From Rubrivivax albus (GTDB lineage Bacteria > Pseudomonadota > Gammaproteobacteria > Burkholderiales > Burkholderiaceae_C), in the NCBI RefSeq assembly GCF_004016515.1, contig NZ_SACT01000005.1, positions 273,674 to 337,673 on the forward strand: 64,000 bases of DNA, read 5' to 3'. Position 1 is the stretch's first letter. The number at the start of each line of letters is the position of its first letter. Position numbers and translations under genes: made by a program. The notes below the pieces were generated by a model that saw nothing but the letters and a program-made list of their open reading frames with translations, ran no database searches and was not told the origin of the DNA. This document shows positions 40,260-49,026 of the stretch, piece after piece.

Positions 40260-41890
40260 CGCGTGCCCCCGGTTCTGCCGGACGGCGTGTTCAACCGCTC
40301 GATCGCCGTGATCTGCGGCACGTCGCCTTCCTGCATGCGGAACTCGACCCGCACGCGGTCGCCGGGCGACAGCCCGGCGGGCGGCTGTGGCGGAAGCCGG
40401 AAGTCCATCACCATCTGCGGCCACTTCAGCGACGCGATCGGCGGGTGGTCCAGCGTCACGGTGTCGCCGTCGACGGCCTGGACGCGGGCATCGGTGTAGT
40501 GGGTCGGCATGGACCCGGACGCTGACTCAGCCGCAGGCGACGGCGCCGCACCCGGCTCTGCCGCGTTCAGGCGAACCTCCAGCCCTCTCAGGCTGGCCTC
40601 CGAGTCGACCAGGAACTGCCCCGACAGCACCACCTGCTGACCGGCCTGCAGGCCCGCGAGGATCTCGACCTGGTCGGCGGTCTCGCGGCCGGTGCGCACC
40701 TCCACCGGCCGGAACCGCCCGCCGTCCTCGGCCAGCATCACCACGCTGCGGCGCCCGGTGTGGATCACGGCATCGACGGGAACGACCAGGGCCTTCGAGC
40801 GGGCGTGCGCGGCAAAGCGCATCTCGACGAACATGCCGGGCACCAGTTGTCCGCCGGCGTTGGCGATTTCGAGCCTTGTGCGGCGGGTGCGCGTGGCCGG
40901 GTCGACCTGGGGCAGCAGTGACTGCACGCGGCCTTCGAAGGTCCGCCCCGGAAGCGCCGGGCTCGTCGCCGTCACCGCCATGCCCGGCGCCAGCGCCGCC
41001 GCCTGGCTCTCCGGCACCTCGCCCTCGGCCCACACGGTGGCGGTGCCCTGCAGCCTCAGCAGCGGCATGCCCGCCATCACCGTCGTGCCCTCACGCACCG
41101 GCAGCTCCGTCACGACGCCGTCGATCGGCGCCTGTATCGTCACCTGCGCCAACACCCGGCGCTCGAGCGCCACGCGCCCGATCAGTGCTTCGCTCATGCC
41201 CGCCTGCCGCATGCGGGCCAGCGCTGCATCGCGCAAGGGATCGAGGCCATCGCCGCGCATGGCGGTCAAGGCCAGGTACTCCTCCTGCGCCGCGACCCAG
41301 TCGGGCACGTACAGCTCGACCAGCGGCGCGCCGGCGCGGACCTTGTCGAAGAGCGCCCGGACATGCAGCTTCTCGACGAAGCCCATCGCGCGTGCGGCCA
41401 CGACCTGCTGCAGGCGTTCGTTCCAAGCCACGTTGCCGACCGCGGCCACCTCGGGTGCGAGCGTGCCCTCGACCACCGGCGCGGCGCGCAGCCCGAGGTT
41501 GCGCTGCATGCGCGGGCTGACGCTGACGGTCGACGCATCGGCCTGGTCGCCACCGGCGTAGCGCGGCACCAGCATCATGTCCATGAACGGCGACTTGCCC
41601 GGCGCCCCGAAGTTGCGGCCAGGCACCATCGGGTCGTGATAGTTCAGGATCCGCAACCCGGTGACCGGGTCTGTGTCGCCGGCCTTCAGTCCGTCGCGGA
41701 CGTGGCGCCGCGTGGCCTCCTCGCCTTGTGGGATGGTCCACTGCGAAGGGTCGGCCGGCGCCGCAGCGATCGCCGCCGGCGACGCCATCATCGCCATGCC
41801 CTGGTGCATGCCCAGCCACCAGGCGGCCACGGCGAGACCGGCCGCGGCGGCCAGCGCCGCGGCGGCAACGACGAGGGTTCTGTGCTTCAT
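40256..41890 (-). CDS. cusB: CusB-like periplasmic adaptor with a C-terminal CusF-like domain
   Basis: A 544-residue membrane fusion protein. After an N-terminal membrane helix come a heavy-metal-binding segment ([20 protein letters not shown], then MDMMLVPRY), barrel-sandwich and coiled-coil regions with the CusB motif, and a beta-barrel. The last 75 residues ([19 protein letters not shown], then [13 protein letters not shown]) match CusF, the periplasmic Cu(I)/Ag(I) chaperone with its Trp-Met site. So adaptor and chaperone are fused in one chain. It overlaps cusC and cusA by 4 bp each. Confidence 0.9.
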   Translation of the reverse strand: MKHRTLVVAAAALAAAAGLAVAAWWLGMHQGMAMMASPAAIAAAPADPSQWTIPQGEEATRRHVRDGLKAGDTDPVTGLRILNYHDPMVPGRNFGAPGKSPFMDMMLVPRYAGGDQADASTVSVSPRMQRNLGLRAAPVVEGTLAPEVAAVGNVAWNERLQQVVAARAMGFVEKLHVRALFDKVRAGAPLVELYVPDWVAAQEEYLALTAMRGDGLDPLRDAALARMRQAGMSEALIGRVALERRVLAQVTIQAPIDGVVTELPVREGTTVMAGMPLLRLQGTATVWAEGEVPESQAAALAPGMAVTATSPALPGRTFEGRVQSLLPQVDPATRTRRTRLEIANAGGQLVPGMFVEMRFAAHARSKALVVPVDAVIHTGRRSVVMLAEDGGRFRPVEVRTGRETADQVEILAGLQAGQQVVLSGQFLVDSEASLRGLEVRLNAAEPGAAPSPAAESASGSMPTHYTDARVQAVDGDTVTLDHPPIASLKWPQMVMDFRLPPQPPAGLSPGDRVRVEFRMQEGDVPQITAIERLNTPSGRTGGTR

Positions 41891-43170
41891 CGTGCGTCTC
41901 CGGCCGCGGGGATCAAGGTGTCCAGACCGGCCCAGAGTCGGGCCGCGTCGAGCTCGACGTCGATGCGCTCCATGCGCAGCGCCAGCGCGGCGCGGCGCGC
42001 GTCGAGCACGGCGCCGAGCGGGGCCGCGCCACCGCGGTAGGCGGCCAGCGCTGCCTCCACGCGCTGCTGCGCCAACGGCTCGCGCTCGCGGTCGATCAGG
42101 GCCCGTCGCGCCAGCGCGGCACGCCAGCCGTCGATCCAGCCTTCGACCATCGCCAGGACCTCGCGCTCGAGTTCCACGCGCTCCTCGCGCAGGGCGTCGG
42201 CCTGCGCCAGGCGGGCGCCGAGCTCGCGATCCTGGCGCTGCGGCCGGTCCCACGGCAGCGGCACTGACACACCGATCGACACCATGTTCGAGTAGCGGCT
42301 GCCGCGCTGGCTGAACATCAGCTCGGCGCTCCAGTCGGGCTCGCGCTCGGCTCGGGCAACCGCGACGGCGGAAACCGCCACGGCCTCGCGGGCCGCCAGT
42401 TGCGCCAGGCCGGGATGTTGCGCCAGCTGCTCCGCCAAGGGTCGATCGACGAGCCCGTGCCGGTCCATGGTGGGCGGGTCGCCCAGCGGCCGTTCGACCG
42501 GTTCATCCGTCCACCGGGCCAGGTCTCTCCGTGCCGTGGCAACTGCCGCCTCGGCCGCGAGCAACGCCTGATCGATCTGCGCGACCGCGTCGCGCGCCAT
42601 CAGCACGTCGGTGCTGCCACCTCGGCCCGCGCGCTGCGCCGCCACCGCGGCATCGACCTGGAGCCGCGCTTCGGTGCGTTGGGCCTGCAGCAGCGCCAGG
42701 CGCTGCTCGGCCGCCCGCCGCTGGAACCAGGCCAGCGACACCTCGCGCCGCACGTCTGTCGACCGCAAGGTGTACTCGGCCTGCTCGGCCTCGGCCTCGC
42801 GCAGGTAGCGGTCGGCCCGGGCCTGACGCTTGTCATCGCGCGTGAAGGTCTGCATCAGCGACACCGAGCGCATGGTCATGAAGTCGCGTGTCGTGCTGAA
42901 GCGGTCGGGGCCGTCTGCGGGCAGGTTGACGAGCGAAAGGCCCAGCACAGGGTCGGGACGCTGAGCGGCAGCCACGGCCATCTCGCGGGCTGCGCGTGCA
43001 CGCAGGTCCGCGGCGGTCGGCGCCGCCGCCCGGGCGACGGCGCGCTGCTGGGCTTCGGCCAGCGAGAGCGGAGACAAGGAAGCGCTCGACGCGGGCCAGG
43101 CGACGAGAAGCAGGACCAGCGCCGAGAGAGGCGCGCGGGCATCGCCTGACAAGCGAAACAACCAGGACAT
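41887..43170 (-). CDS. cusC: CusC-like outer-membrane factor
   Basis: A 427-residue TolC-family protein with a signal peptide (to about residue 30, ending ASSAS) and two long helical repeats typical of outer-membrane ducts (for example YLREAEAEQAEYTLRS and LGARLAQADALREERVE). It is the first of three coupled genes cusC-cusB-cusA. ATG 43170 places the signal peptide correctly; longer in-frame starts upstream lack one. Confidence 0.83.
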   Translation of the reverse strand: MSWLFRLSGDARAPLSALVLLLVAWPASSASLSPLSLAEAQQRAVARAAAPTAADLRARAAREMAVAAAQRPDPVLGLSLVNLPADGPDRFSTTRDFMTMRSVSLMQTFTRDDKRQARADRYLREAEAEQAEYTLRSTDVRREVSLAWFQRRAAEQRLALLQAQRTEARLQVDAAVAAQRAGRGGSTDVLMARDAVAQIDQALLAAEAAVATARRDLARWTDEPVERPLGDPPTMDRHGLVDRPLAEQLAQHPGLAQLAAREAVAVSAVAVARAEREPDWSAELMFSQRGSRYSNMVSIGVSVPLPWDRPQRQDRELGARLAQADALREERVELEREVLAMVEGWIDGWRAALARRALIDREREPLAQQRVEAALAAYRGGAAPLGAVLDARRAALALRMERIDVELDAARLWAGLDTLIPAAGDAR

Positions 43171-43285
43171 GAAAGAACTCCAGGGCGCGTGGCCGCAGGC
43201 AGGTGCGGGCCGGGGCGCATGGGCAGACCGACCCGCTGCCGTGGGCAGCGGGTCACCATTGCACGGCAAGGCGTGCGAACGGGGG

Positions 43286-43639
43286 TCAGCGTTGGGCTGG
43301 AGGTCGCCAGGGCCCGCCAACGGGCGCAGGGCGGAGCGAAGGCCCCGACGCAAGCAGTGGAGCCGACGCGCCGGGCGTTCCGGCGCCGACCGGCTCGGCA
43401 CCGAGGATCGCTACCGTGAACCCGCAGTCCAGTTGTGCCTTGCAGGCCTTGCCGGTCGTTGCGTAGCTCTGGAGATCCTGACAGCAGTCAGGCAGTTCGC
43501 CGGTCAGGGCATCGCCCGCCGCCAGCGCCGCCTGCATCTGCTCTTCCATCGGGCACGGCGCCGGCTGAAAGGTCGGCGCCGCCACGGCCTGCAGCCCGAG
43601 GCCGAGGCACAGGAGGATGGCGAGCAGCCTTGTCAGCAT
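43286..43639 (-). CDS. small Cys-containing exported protein preceding cusCBA
   Basis: A 117-residue secreted protein. The signal peptide (LLAILLCLGLGLQAVAA) is followed by a mature part with six cysteines in pairs or singles (PAPCPMEEQM, LPDCCQDL, KACKAQLDCGF). The tail is Pro/Gly-rich. It takes the same position before cusCBA as czcI does before czcCBA, so a copper-binding or regulatory role is possible. Likely first gene of the operon. Family not recognised. Confidence 0.6.
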   Translation of the reverse strand: MLTRLLAILLCLGLGLQAVAAPTFQPAPCPMEEQMQAALAAGDALTGELPDCCQDLQSYATTGKACKAQLDCGFTVAILGAEPVGAGTPGASAPLLASGPSLRPAPVGGPWRPPAQR

Positions 43640-44351
43640 GAACCGAAGTCTATGCGGTACGGCATTTCGTTGCTCGAGCTCTGCGGCGTGTCTGCCAAAG
43701 GTTGAACGATCGTCGAGGTCTGACAGAGCATCAACCACGCTGAATTCCTGCAAGGTCTGGTCCTCGCAGATTGGAGTGCAGTATCGGATGCCTGACGCGT
43801 AGCTGTCGCTTGAACCGACACCGGCTACGAAGCCGGACGACTTCTGGCTGACGACGAGCGGGAATACGTCTGGCGAGAGCCAGCGGCAGCTCACGTTGCA
43901 AAGCCGATGTGGGATTCCATCGATCCAACGGCCGAGATGGGTCGGGATCGACCTGACGCCAGCGGCGTGACGAGTCGCTCAAGCCCCTCAAGCGTTCAGC
44001 CAGGCTCGAAAGGCTGGTGACAATGGTGCAGTGGTCATCCGACACACGGGCCCGCCAAGGGCCGGTTCCGTTCGCGCCTGCCGCTCGACTTCGAAGCCTG
44101 GCAGGCGGCAACCAGTCTCGAACGGTCGCTGGCTTGCCCGCACTCGCCCCAAGGAGGGATCCCCACCCACCACTACCGGGTGATCCCGCGCATGACGAAT
44201 GGACTTCACACTTCAAACGAGGGCCACGACAGTGGGAGCCAGCGGGCGAGCCGGACGCACGCAGTGCACATGCGGAGCGATCGTCGCGGCCCCTCATCGA
44301 CGGGTCGAGCACGGCTTCGAACACCGCTGCGGTCAATCGAGTTCCAGAAGG
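43640..44351. other. intergenic region, no gene recognised
   Basis: About 710 bp between the cus operon start and the DUF1173 gene end. Open frames have no recognisable family. The cus promoter must be near 43640-43720, but no MerR-type 19-bp promoter or CopR box is evident. It marks the border between the metal island and mobile-element genes. Confidence 0.4.
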
Positions 44352-45575
44352 TCACTGGCGAGTCCTCAGCGGCATCTCGGGCATGGCCCCATCCGTCACC
44401 CACCCTCCTCCACCGGCTACTCGAACCGCTTTCAGTTTGGTCTCCCTGTCGGCCGGCGTCATGAACGGGCTCAGGACATGCATCGGAGCCGGGTCAGCCC
44501 CCACGTCCAGCAGGATCGCGTTCGCGAACCCCGCCGCCGTTCTTGCGTCATAGCGCAGCGGCTTCACGAATCTCCGCCCCTGCGCCACCAGCGCCCGGAT
44601 CAGCGGCGCCTCGTGCACCCCCTCCAGCGGAATCCACTCCTCGCTGGTCAGCATCAGGCTGGCGAGGTCGATCTCGTAGGTGTCCTCCCGGCGGGCCCGG
44701 ATCAGCGCCGCCAGCATGAGGCGCAGCCCTCGCCCTCCATCCGAGTCGAGCGCCTCGAAGAGCTGCGCGAAGCCGCGCTGCACGCGCGCCCAGGTCCGCG
44801 CGTCGGCCAGCAAAGGGGCGTCCGGCATGTGGCGGATCCAGATGCGCGCGCCCGCGGGTGCCGACTCCCAGCCCTTGAACTCGCCCAGAACCACCGCGAG
44901 CGGCTGCCGCCCGTCATGCGGCTGCAGCACCGACAACCGGGCACGGCGCCGTTCGGCCTGCTCGGCCTTCGCGGTCTCGCTGAAGGCTTCCGGCACGTAC
45001 AGCCGGTTCGACAGCGGCTCGCCCTTCACCTGGATCGCCTCGGCGGCCTGCATCAGGTACTTGTGAAGTACCGCCTGGTTGCGCTTCCCGGCCATGGCCG
45101 GCGACCAGAGGTTGAAGCCGGCCCGCTCGAACAGGAAGTGCATCAGCGCCCTCAGGCTCATCCGGCGACGGGTGCGGCCGACCTCCGCCGGCTCGGCAGG
45201 CTCGCGGCTCACCGCCGCCCGCCCGGGCACCCGCGCCCACGGGAAGTCCACGTGCAGTTCCACCCGTGCCGGATCCAGCTGGACGACGGCCTCTCCGACC
45301 AGTTCGCCCAGGCCCGACATCGCAGGCCCCGGCTCGTAGCTCGGGCAGGCGGGGTGGTGCCGGTCCCCGGTCTCGGGCATGCGCTTGATCTGGAAGTGGC
45401 GATGAAAGGCGACGTACATCTCGACGCCGCCGGCCACGCACAGGCAGCGCGGCCGGCCCGGCGCCTCGTAGGCCCGAGCCAGCAGGTCCTGCAGCTGCGG
45501 GTCGTCGGCGTCGACCACGCGCCCACCGATCGCAAAGCGCTGCCCGTCCACCCCCAACTCCATCCCCGACTCCAT
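44352..45575 (-). CDS. DUF1173-family protein of mobile elements
   Basis: A 407-residue protein recognised by its start (FAIGGRVVDADDPQLQDLLA) followed by RAYEAPGRPRCLCVAGG with CLC, and a second Cys site in HHPACPSYEPG, the hallmark of DUF1173. Such genes occur on plasmids and integrative conjugative elements; the function is unknown. The Cys/His set may bind zinc. It is the last gene of a three-gene minus-strand operon, 32 bp after the recombinase-like gene. ATG 45563 is an alternative start. Confidence 0.78.
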   Translation of the reverse strand: MESGMELGVDGQRFAIGGRVVDADDPQLQDLLARAYEAPGRPRCLCVAGGVEMYVAFHRHFQIKRMPETGDRHHPACPSYEPGPAMSGLGELVGEAVVQLDPARVELHVDFPWARVPGRAAVSREPAEPAEVGRTRRRMSLRALMHFLFERAGFNLWSPAMAGKRNQAVLHKYLMQAAEAIQVKGEPLSNRLYVPEAFSETAKAEQAERRRARLSVLQPHDGRQPLAVVLGEFKGWESAPAGARIWIRHMPDAPLLADARTWARVQRGFAQLFEALDSDGGRGLRLMLAALIRARREDTYEIDLASLMLTSEEWIPLEGVHEAPLIRALVAQGRRFVKPLRYDARTAAGFANAILLDVGADPAPMHVLSPFMTPADRETKLKAVRVAGGGGWVTDGAMPEMPLRTRQ

Positions 45576-45607
45576 CGCCGTCGCAGCCGTTCAGCGGGCG
45601 CGCCGTG

Positions 45608-46537
45608 TCATGCCAGCTCCTCGAGCACCTTGGCCAGCTCGGGTCGCGGCCTCGGCAACTGCTCGCGCACGGCGCTTCGATCGGCGATGCCCAGCACCAG
45701 CCCGACCTGATCCTCGTCGGCGCCACGCTCGTACATCCGCGACATCAGGGTCAGCCGCGCCGACTGCGTGCTCAGTCCCGGGATGTCCGCCAGCCGGAAG
45801 ATCCGCCGGTAGCTGTCGAGGATCGGACGGCACACATGCCGCTGCCCCACGCCTGGGCTGGCCGTGATCGGGTAGGGCAGTCCCCGGGCATCCAGCATCA
45901 GCCTGCTGCGCGGGTCCAGGCCTCTCCACGCGCCAGATCGGCCGACACCGTGACCGCCGTGCAGTCGCTCATCGAGATAGGCCGCCAGCGCACGATCCAG
46001 CGCCCGGTGTCTGAAGTGCAGCGGCCGGCTTCGGCCGTTGATGGCCACATCGTCCCGTACGATGGATGCCTGCCTGACATCGCCCGCCTCGTCCAGGTAG
46101 TCGCGCACCTCGAGCCGCGCCACCTCCAGGGGCCGCAGCCCGGTCGCGAACGAGAGGTGGTACAGGGCCAGGTCGTGCCGAGGCCTGGGCGCGCGTGCCT
46201 GTACGCGCATGGCGCCGAGCGTCACCTCCTCCCGGGTCAGCACGCGCGCTGCGCGCGTCGATGGCCGAGGCGCCGGTTCGAAGCGCTCGAGCGCCTCGAG
46301 TACCGCCACGCGGCGCTGGCGAAGCCGCTCCACGAACGCGGTGCCTTCCTGCATCAGCCCGTCGACGCCGACCGAACGGGTCAGTTGCAGGGCCAGATGC
46401 TTGACGCGCCTGTCCACGGTGGACCGCGAGACGCCCAGCTTCGCGGACACGACGCCCAGGGGCTCGCCTTCCAGCACCCGTTCGAGCATGTGGACCGACT
46501 GGCGGAACCGGTCGTCGCGCGCTGTTTCATCGCTCAT
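45608..46537 (-). CDS. tyrosine-recombinase-like protein lacking the catalytic Tyr
   Basis: A 309-residue protein. The N-terminal 70 residues contain a helix-turn-helix-like segment (VVSAKLGVSRSTVDRRVKHL). The C-terminal half follows the integrase fold: HDLALYHLSFATGLRPLEVARL holds the first catalytic Arg, and SARLTLMSRMYERGADEDQV corresponds to the HxxR region with Arg kept but His lost. After GIADRSAV, where the nucleophilic Tyr should lie, there is only REQLPRPRPEL. It is therefore probably not a recombinase now, but a DNA-binding relative. It overlaps the upstream gene by 4 bp. Confidence 0.6.
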   Translation of the reverse strand: MSDETARDDRFRQSVHMLERVLEGEPLGVVSAKLGVSRSTVDRRVKHLALQLTRSVGVDGLMQEGTAFVERLRQRRVAVLEALERFEPAPRPSTRAARVLTREEVTLGAMRVQARAPRPRHDLALYHLSFATGLRPLEVARLEVRDYLDEAGDVRQASIVRDDVAINGRSRPLHFRHRALDRALAAYLDERLHGGHGVGRSGAWRGLDPRSRLMLDARGLPYPITASPGVGQRHVCRPILDSYRRIFRLADIPGLSTQSARLTLMSRMYERGADEDQVGLVLGIADRSAVREQLPRPRPELAKVLEELA

Positions 46538-47592
46538 GGGTTCTCCTTGTCCAGCTTGCCGCGACGTCCAGGCACGCCACCCGAGCGGCGGGCCGCGGTC
46601 CCGACACCGGGAGCATCCAGGCCCGACGTCAGCAGGCGCTCCAGCGGCATCTCCAGGATCGCCCGGTCCTCGGCCCGGGAACGGCAGGCCGCCATCTGTT
46701 CGCACAGCGTCGCCTTGGCCTTGCCGTAGTGCCGGGCCACCGCGGCTGCCGCACACACGCCATGTCGAACCGCGAGGCAGGCGACGAGCGCCCTCGCGCG
46801 CGAACGCAGGGCGTCCGAACCCTCGTAGCTGGACAGCAGCGTCGGCTTCCCGAGACAGAGCGCCACCCACTTCTCCAGCAGCCCCAGCACAGCGTCGAGT
46901 CCGCCAGCGCCTGCGGCGGCAAACAGATCCGCTGCCGCATGATCCACCGCACCCCGTCCCGGCAGGCCTCCAGTGCGGGTGCGGCCGTGCGGAACGCCAT
47001 GGACCAGGGCCCAGCGCATCAGATCCCGGTCACCTGGCCGGCGGGCGATCCACGATCGCAACGACGCCCGCGCGCCGATGACAGACTCGCCGAAGTGATT
47101 CAGCAGCGGCCGCGCGTTGAAGCCGGACGCGGGTGACAGCCCGAGGGTGATGCGCAATGCACCCTGCGCATGGTGCGTCGGCGTGACACAAGCGCCCTGA
47201 GCCACGGGACGCCATGCCAGGATGCGCACGAGCACTCGCAGGTCGGCATCGGATTCGACAGGGAACGCCCGATAAGGCTCGGCGAACACCGGGCCCCGCA
47301 CCCTCTGGACCTGGCGGACCCAGCGCGCGACCACGTGGCCGAAGGCTCTCGCCACCCGCTCTGGCGCATCGCCGGCCTCCAGGCGACACACCACATGAAT
47401 CTCGCCCGGCAGAACGAGGTAGTCGAGCAGCTGCCGGCCCCTGCTCCGGTGTGCGTCGATCAGTCGGTCGCGGATGCGTGCGAACAGCGCGGGGTGCGTG
47501 AAGCAGTCGCGGCCGAACGCCGCCTGCCAGAGCAGGTGCCATGTGGCCGCCTCATCTTCGCCGGAGTCGTCGTCAGCGTCTTGCTCTCCCAT
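46534..47592 (-). CDS. REP/Y1-transposase-like protein with lost catalytic residues
   Basis: A 352-residue protein. Residues about 50-160 resemble Y1_Tnp transposases: DYLVLPGEIHVVCRL aligns with the family's MPNHVHLL, so the first His of the HUH pair is Glu. FGHVVARWVRQVQRVRGPVF and ILAWRPVAQGA align with ...YIELNPVRAG, so the catalytic Tyr is missing. The C-terminus has a helix-turn-helix-like region (AAVARHYGKAKATLCEQMA). It is likely domesticated for DNA binding. First gene of the minus-strand operon with the recombinase-like and DUF1173 genes. Confidence 0.55.
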   Translation of the reverse strand: MGEQDADDDSGEDEAATWHLLWQAAFGRDCFTHPALFARIRDRLIDAHRSRGRQLLDYLVLPGEIHVVCRLEAGDAPERVARAFGHVVARWVRQVQRVRGPVFAEPYRAFPVESDADLRVLVRILAWRPVAQGACVTPTHHAQGALRITLGLSPASGFNARPLLNHFGESVIGARASLRSWIARRPGDRDLMRWALVHGVPHGRTRTGGLPGRGAVDHAAADLFAAAGAGGLDAVLGLLEKWVALCLGKPTLLSSYEGSDALRSRARALVACLAVRHGVCAAAAVARHYGKAKATLCEQMAACRSRAEDRAILEMPLERLLTSGLDAPGVGTAARRSGGVPGRRGKLDKENP

Positions 47593-47927
47593 GAGGACTA
47601 TGACGATCTGGCGGCGCAGATCCTCACCAGAACTCAGGCAACAACACCCGCAGTGTTCGGTCCTGGACCGGCGCACCAGGCGGGCCGAACCGGTGTTGCG
47701 GCCATCGCGGATCGGTCGACGGTTGGCTCGGGCCGTCACGCGGCTGAATTCCCAGTATGAAACCCTGATCCGCTGGTGGAGAGTTGGACCGAACGGTTCA
47801 GGCCATCCCGCCACGACGCTGGTTCTCGGGCCAAGCCATCCCTATGGTGCAGATGCCCGCGGCGATTGCCCACGGCGATTCGCCACCGGGCCAACGTGTC
47901 AGCAACCCAACCGCAAAGGAGTTCGTC
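47593..47927. promoter_or_regulatory. divergent intergenic region upstream of the lasso precursor
   Basis: The 335 bp separates the divergent Y1-like gene and the lasso precursor and must contain both promoters. The only clear element is the ribosome-binding site AAAGGAG (47915-47921), 6 nt before the precursor ATG. The stretch from this site into the ATG (AGGAGTTCGTCATGAA) is identical to that of the repeat protein gene at 27275. No clear -35/-10 pair is visible. Confidence 0.5.
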
Positions 47928-48050
47928 ATGAACGAGACGCTGGAACTGGAGTTCACCGACCTGGGTGACGCGAAGGAGGTGACCAAGGGCACCATCGATC
48001 CGCAGAACTCGGAAGAGCACCCGGTGCTCAGCCGCCGCCTGGAGAACTGA
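47928..48050 (+). CDS. lasso peptide precursor (rubrivinodin-like)
   Basis: A 40-residue precursor. The leader (residues 1-20, MNETLELEFTDLGDAKEVTK) has the conserved Thr at the penultimate leader position (T19). The predicted core is GTIDPQNSEEHPVLSRRLEN: Gly1 can form the macrolactam with Glu9, giving a 9-residue ring and an 11-residue tail and loop. The part NSEEHP resembles NSEDNP of rubrivinodin from Rubrivivax as I recall it. Tail Arg16/Arg17 or Leu18 could act as steric plugs. Gene order precursor-B-C-D follows directly. The strong AAAGGAG fits a highly expressed precursor. Confidence 0.88.
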   Translation: MNETLELEFTDLGDAKEVTKGTIDPQNSEEHPVLSRRLEN

Positions 48051-48097
48051 AGGCGCGGCGTGGCTAGGTCGGACGCCATCGCCCGTCCTGAGCCACC

Positions 48098-48159
48098 GGA
48101 TCCGTCGCTGATGCCGCCGTTGCGGTGACGGATCCAGGACCGGGTGCGGCACCCGGTCC
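48098..48159 (+). repeat. two stem-loops between precursor and maturation genes
   Basis: Stem 1 is GGATCCGTC (48098-48106) pairing with 48127-48135 around a 20-nt loop. Stem 2 is GGACCGGGTGC (48137-48147), one base, then its perfect complement (48149-48159). They fill the 198-bp gap between precursor and B gene. Such hairpins can stabilise the precursor mRNA or reduce read-through so that the precursor exceeds its enzymes; no U-tract follows. Confidence 0.7.
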
Positions 48160-48248
48160 ATTCCCGCCGGGCTTTGCCCGCATGGCCAGGCTTTCGCGGC
48201 CAGGCACTGCCTGATTTCAGACAAGCACCCCACCTCGCTGGACCCCAC

Positions 48249-49007
48249 ATGCCAGGGCCTGCCGTTCACGCGCTTGCCGACCAACGCATCTGGCTGGCCC
48301 CGCACATGCGTGTGTGCAGACTGGATGCCTTGTCGGTCCTGCTCGACCTTAGCCGCGGTCGGTACCTCGGCCTGGGGGCCGAGCAGTCCCGCCACCTGTC
48401 CGATTGGGTCCAGGACTGGCCGTCCGACGAACAAGCCAGCCCTTCAGAGCCGCCGTGCGACGTGCCTCCCGCCTTCGTGACCCGGCTGCTGGATCGCGGC
48501 ATGCTGACGACGGAAGCCCCATCGCAGACGTACCGCGTCAGGCTTCCCGCCGCTTGCCGATCACTGGATACGCGCGACCTGTCGATGGAACTCCAGGTCG
48601 GCCCCAGCCGCGTTGCCCGCTTCGTCCGAGCCACGGCATCGGCCACGCTGTGGCTGCGCTGCAGATCGCTGCAGGCCATCGCGACACATCTCGAGCGGGT
48701 ACGCGGCAGCAGGTCCAGGACCCGTGCCGAGGGTGCCTCTCCGTCGCTGAACGGGCAGACCGCCATGGCCGTCTCGGTCGCCACCTTCGACATGCTGCGG
48801 CCACTGGCCTTCACCTCGCGGGATCGCTGCCTGTTCGACTCGCTGGCGCTGGTGAACCTGCTGCATCTGGACGGCCTCGATGCGCGGTGGGTGATCGGCG
48901 TGAAGGATCGCCCGTTTGCCGCGCATGCCTGGGTGCAGCAGGATGACCTCGTGCTCAACGACCTGCATGAGCACGTGCGGCGCTTCACGCCCATCCTGAT
49001 CGTCTGA
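48249..49007 (+). CDS. lasso peptide B protein: fused RRE and B2 leader peptidase
   Basis: A 252-residue maturation protease. The N-terminal part (about residues 1-85) fits the PqqD-like recognition element that holds the leader (LDALSVLLDLSRGRYLGLG, then LLDRGML). The C-terminal part is the transglutaminase-like B2 domain with C194 (RDRCLFDSLALVNLL), H226 (HAWVQ) and D238 (LVLND) as catalytic triad. It cleaves the leader after residue 20 of the precursor so that Gly1 is free for ring closure. ATG 49027-linked cyclase gene follows after 19 bp. The single-chain RRE-B2 form is normal for proteobacteria. Confidence 0.9.
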   Translation: MPGPAVHALADQRIWLAPHMRVCRLDALSVLLDLSRGRYLGLGAEQSRHLSDWVQDWPSDEQASPSEPPCDVPPAFVTRLLDRGMLTTEAPSQTYRVRLPAACRSLDTRDLSMELQVGPSRVARFVRATASATLWLRCRSLQAIATHLERVRGSRSRTRAEGASPSLNGQTAMAVSVATFDMLRPLAFTSRDRCLFDSLALVNLLHLDGLDARWVIGVKDRPFAAHAWVQQDDLVLNDLHEHVRRFTPILIV

Positions 49008-49026
49008 CTCGCCATACGTACCCGCC

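Noticed and set aside
43640..44351. Open frames upstream of the cus operon considered as an additional gene
   Set aside because: No recognisable fold, no ribosome-binding site and frames on both strands of similar quality.
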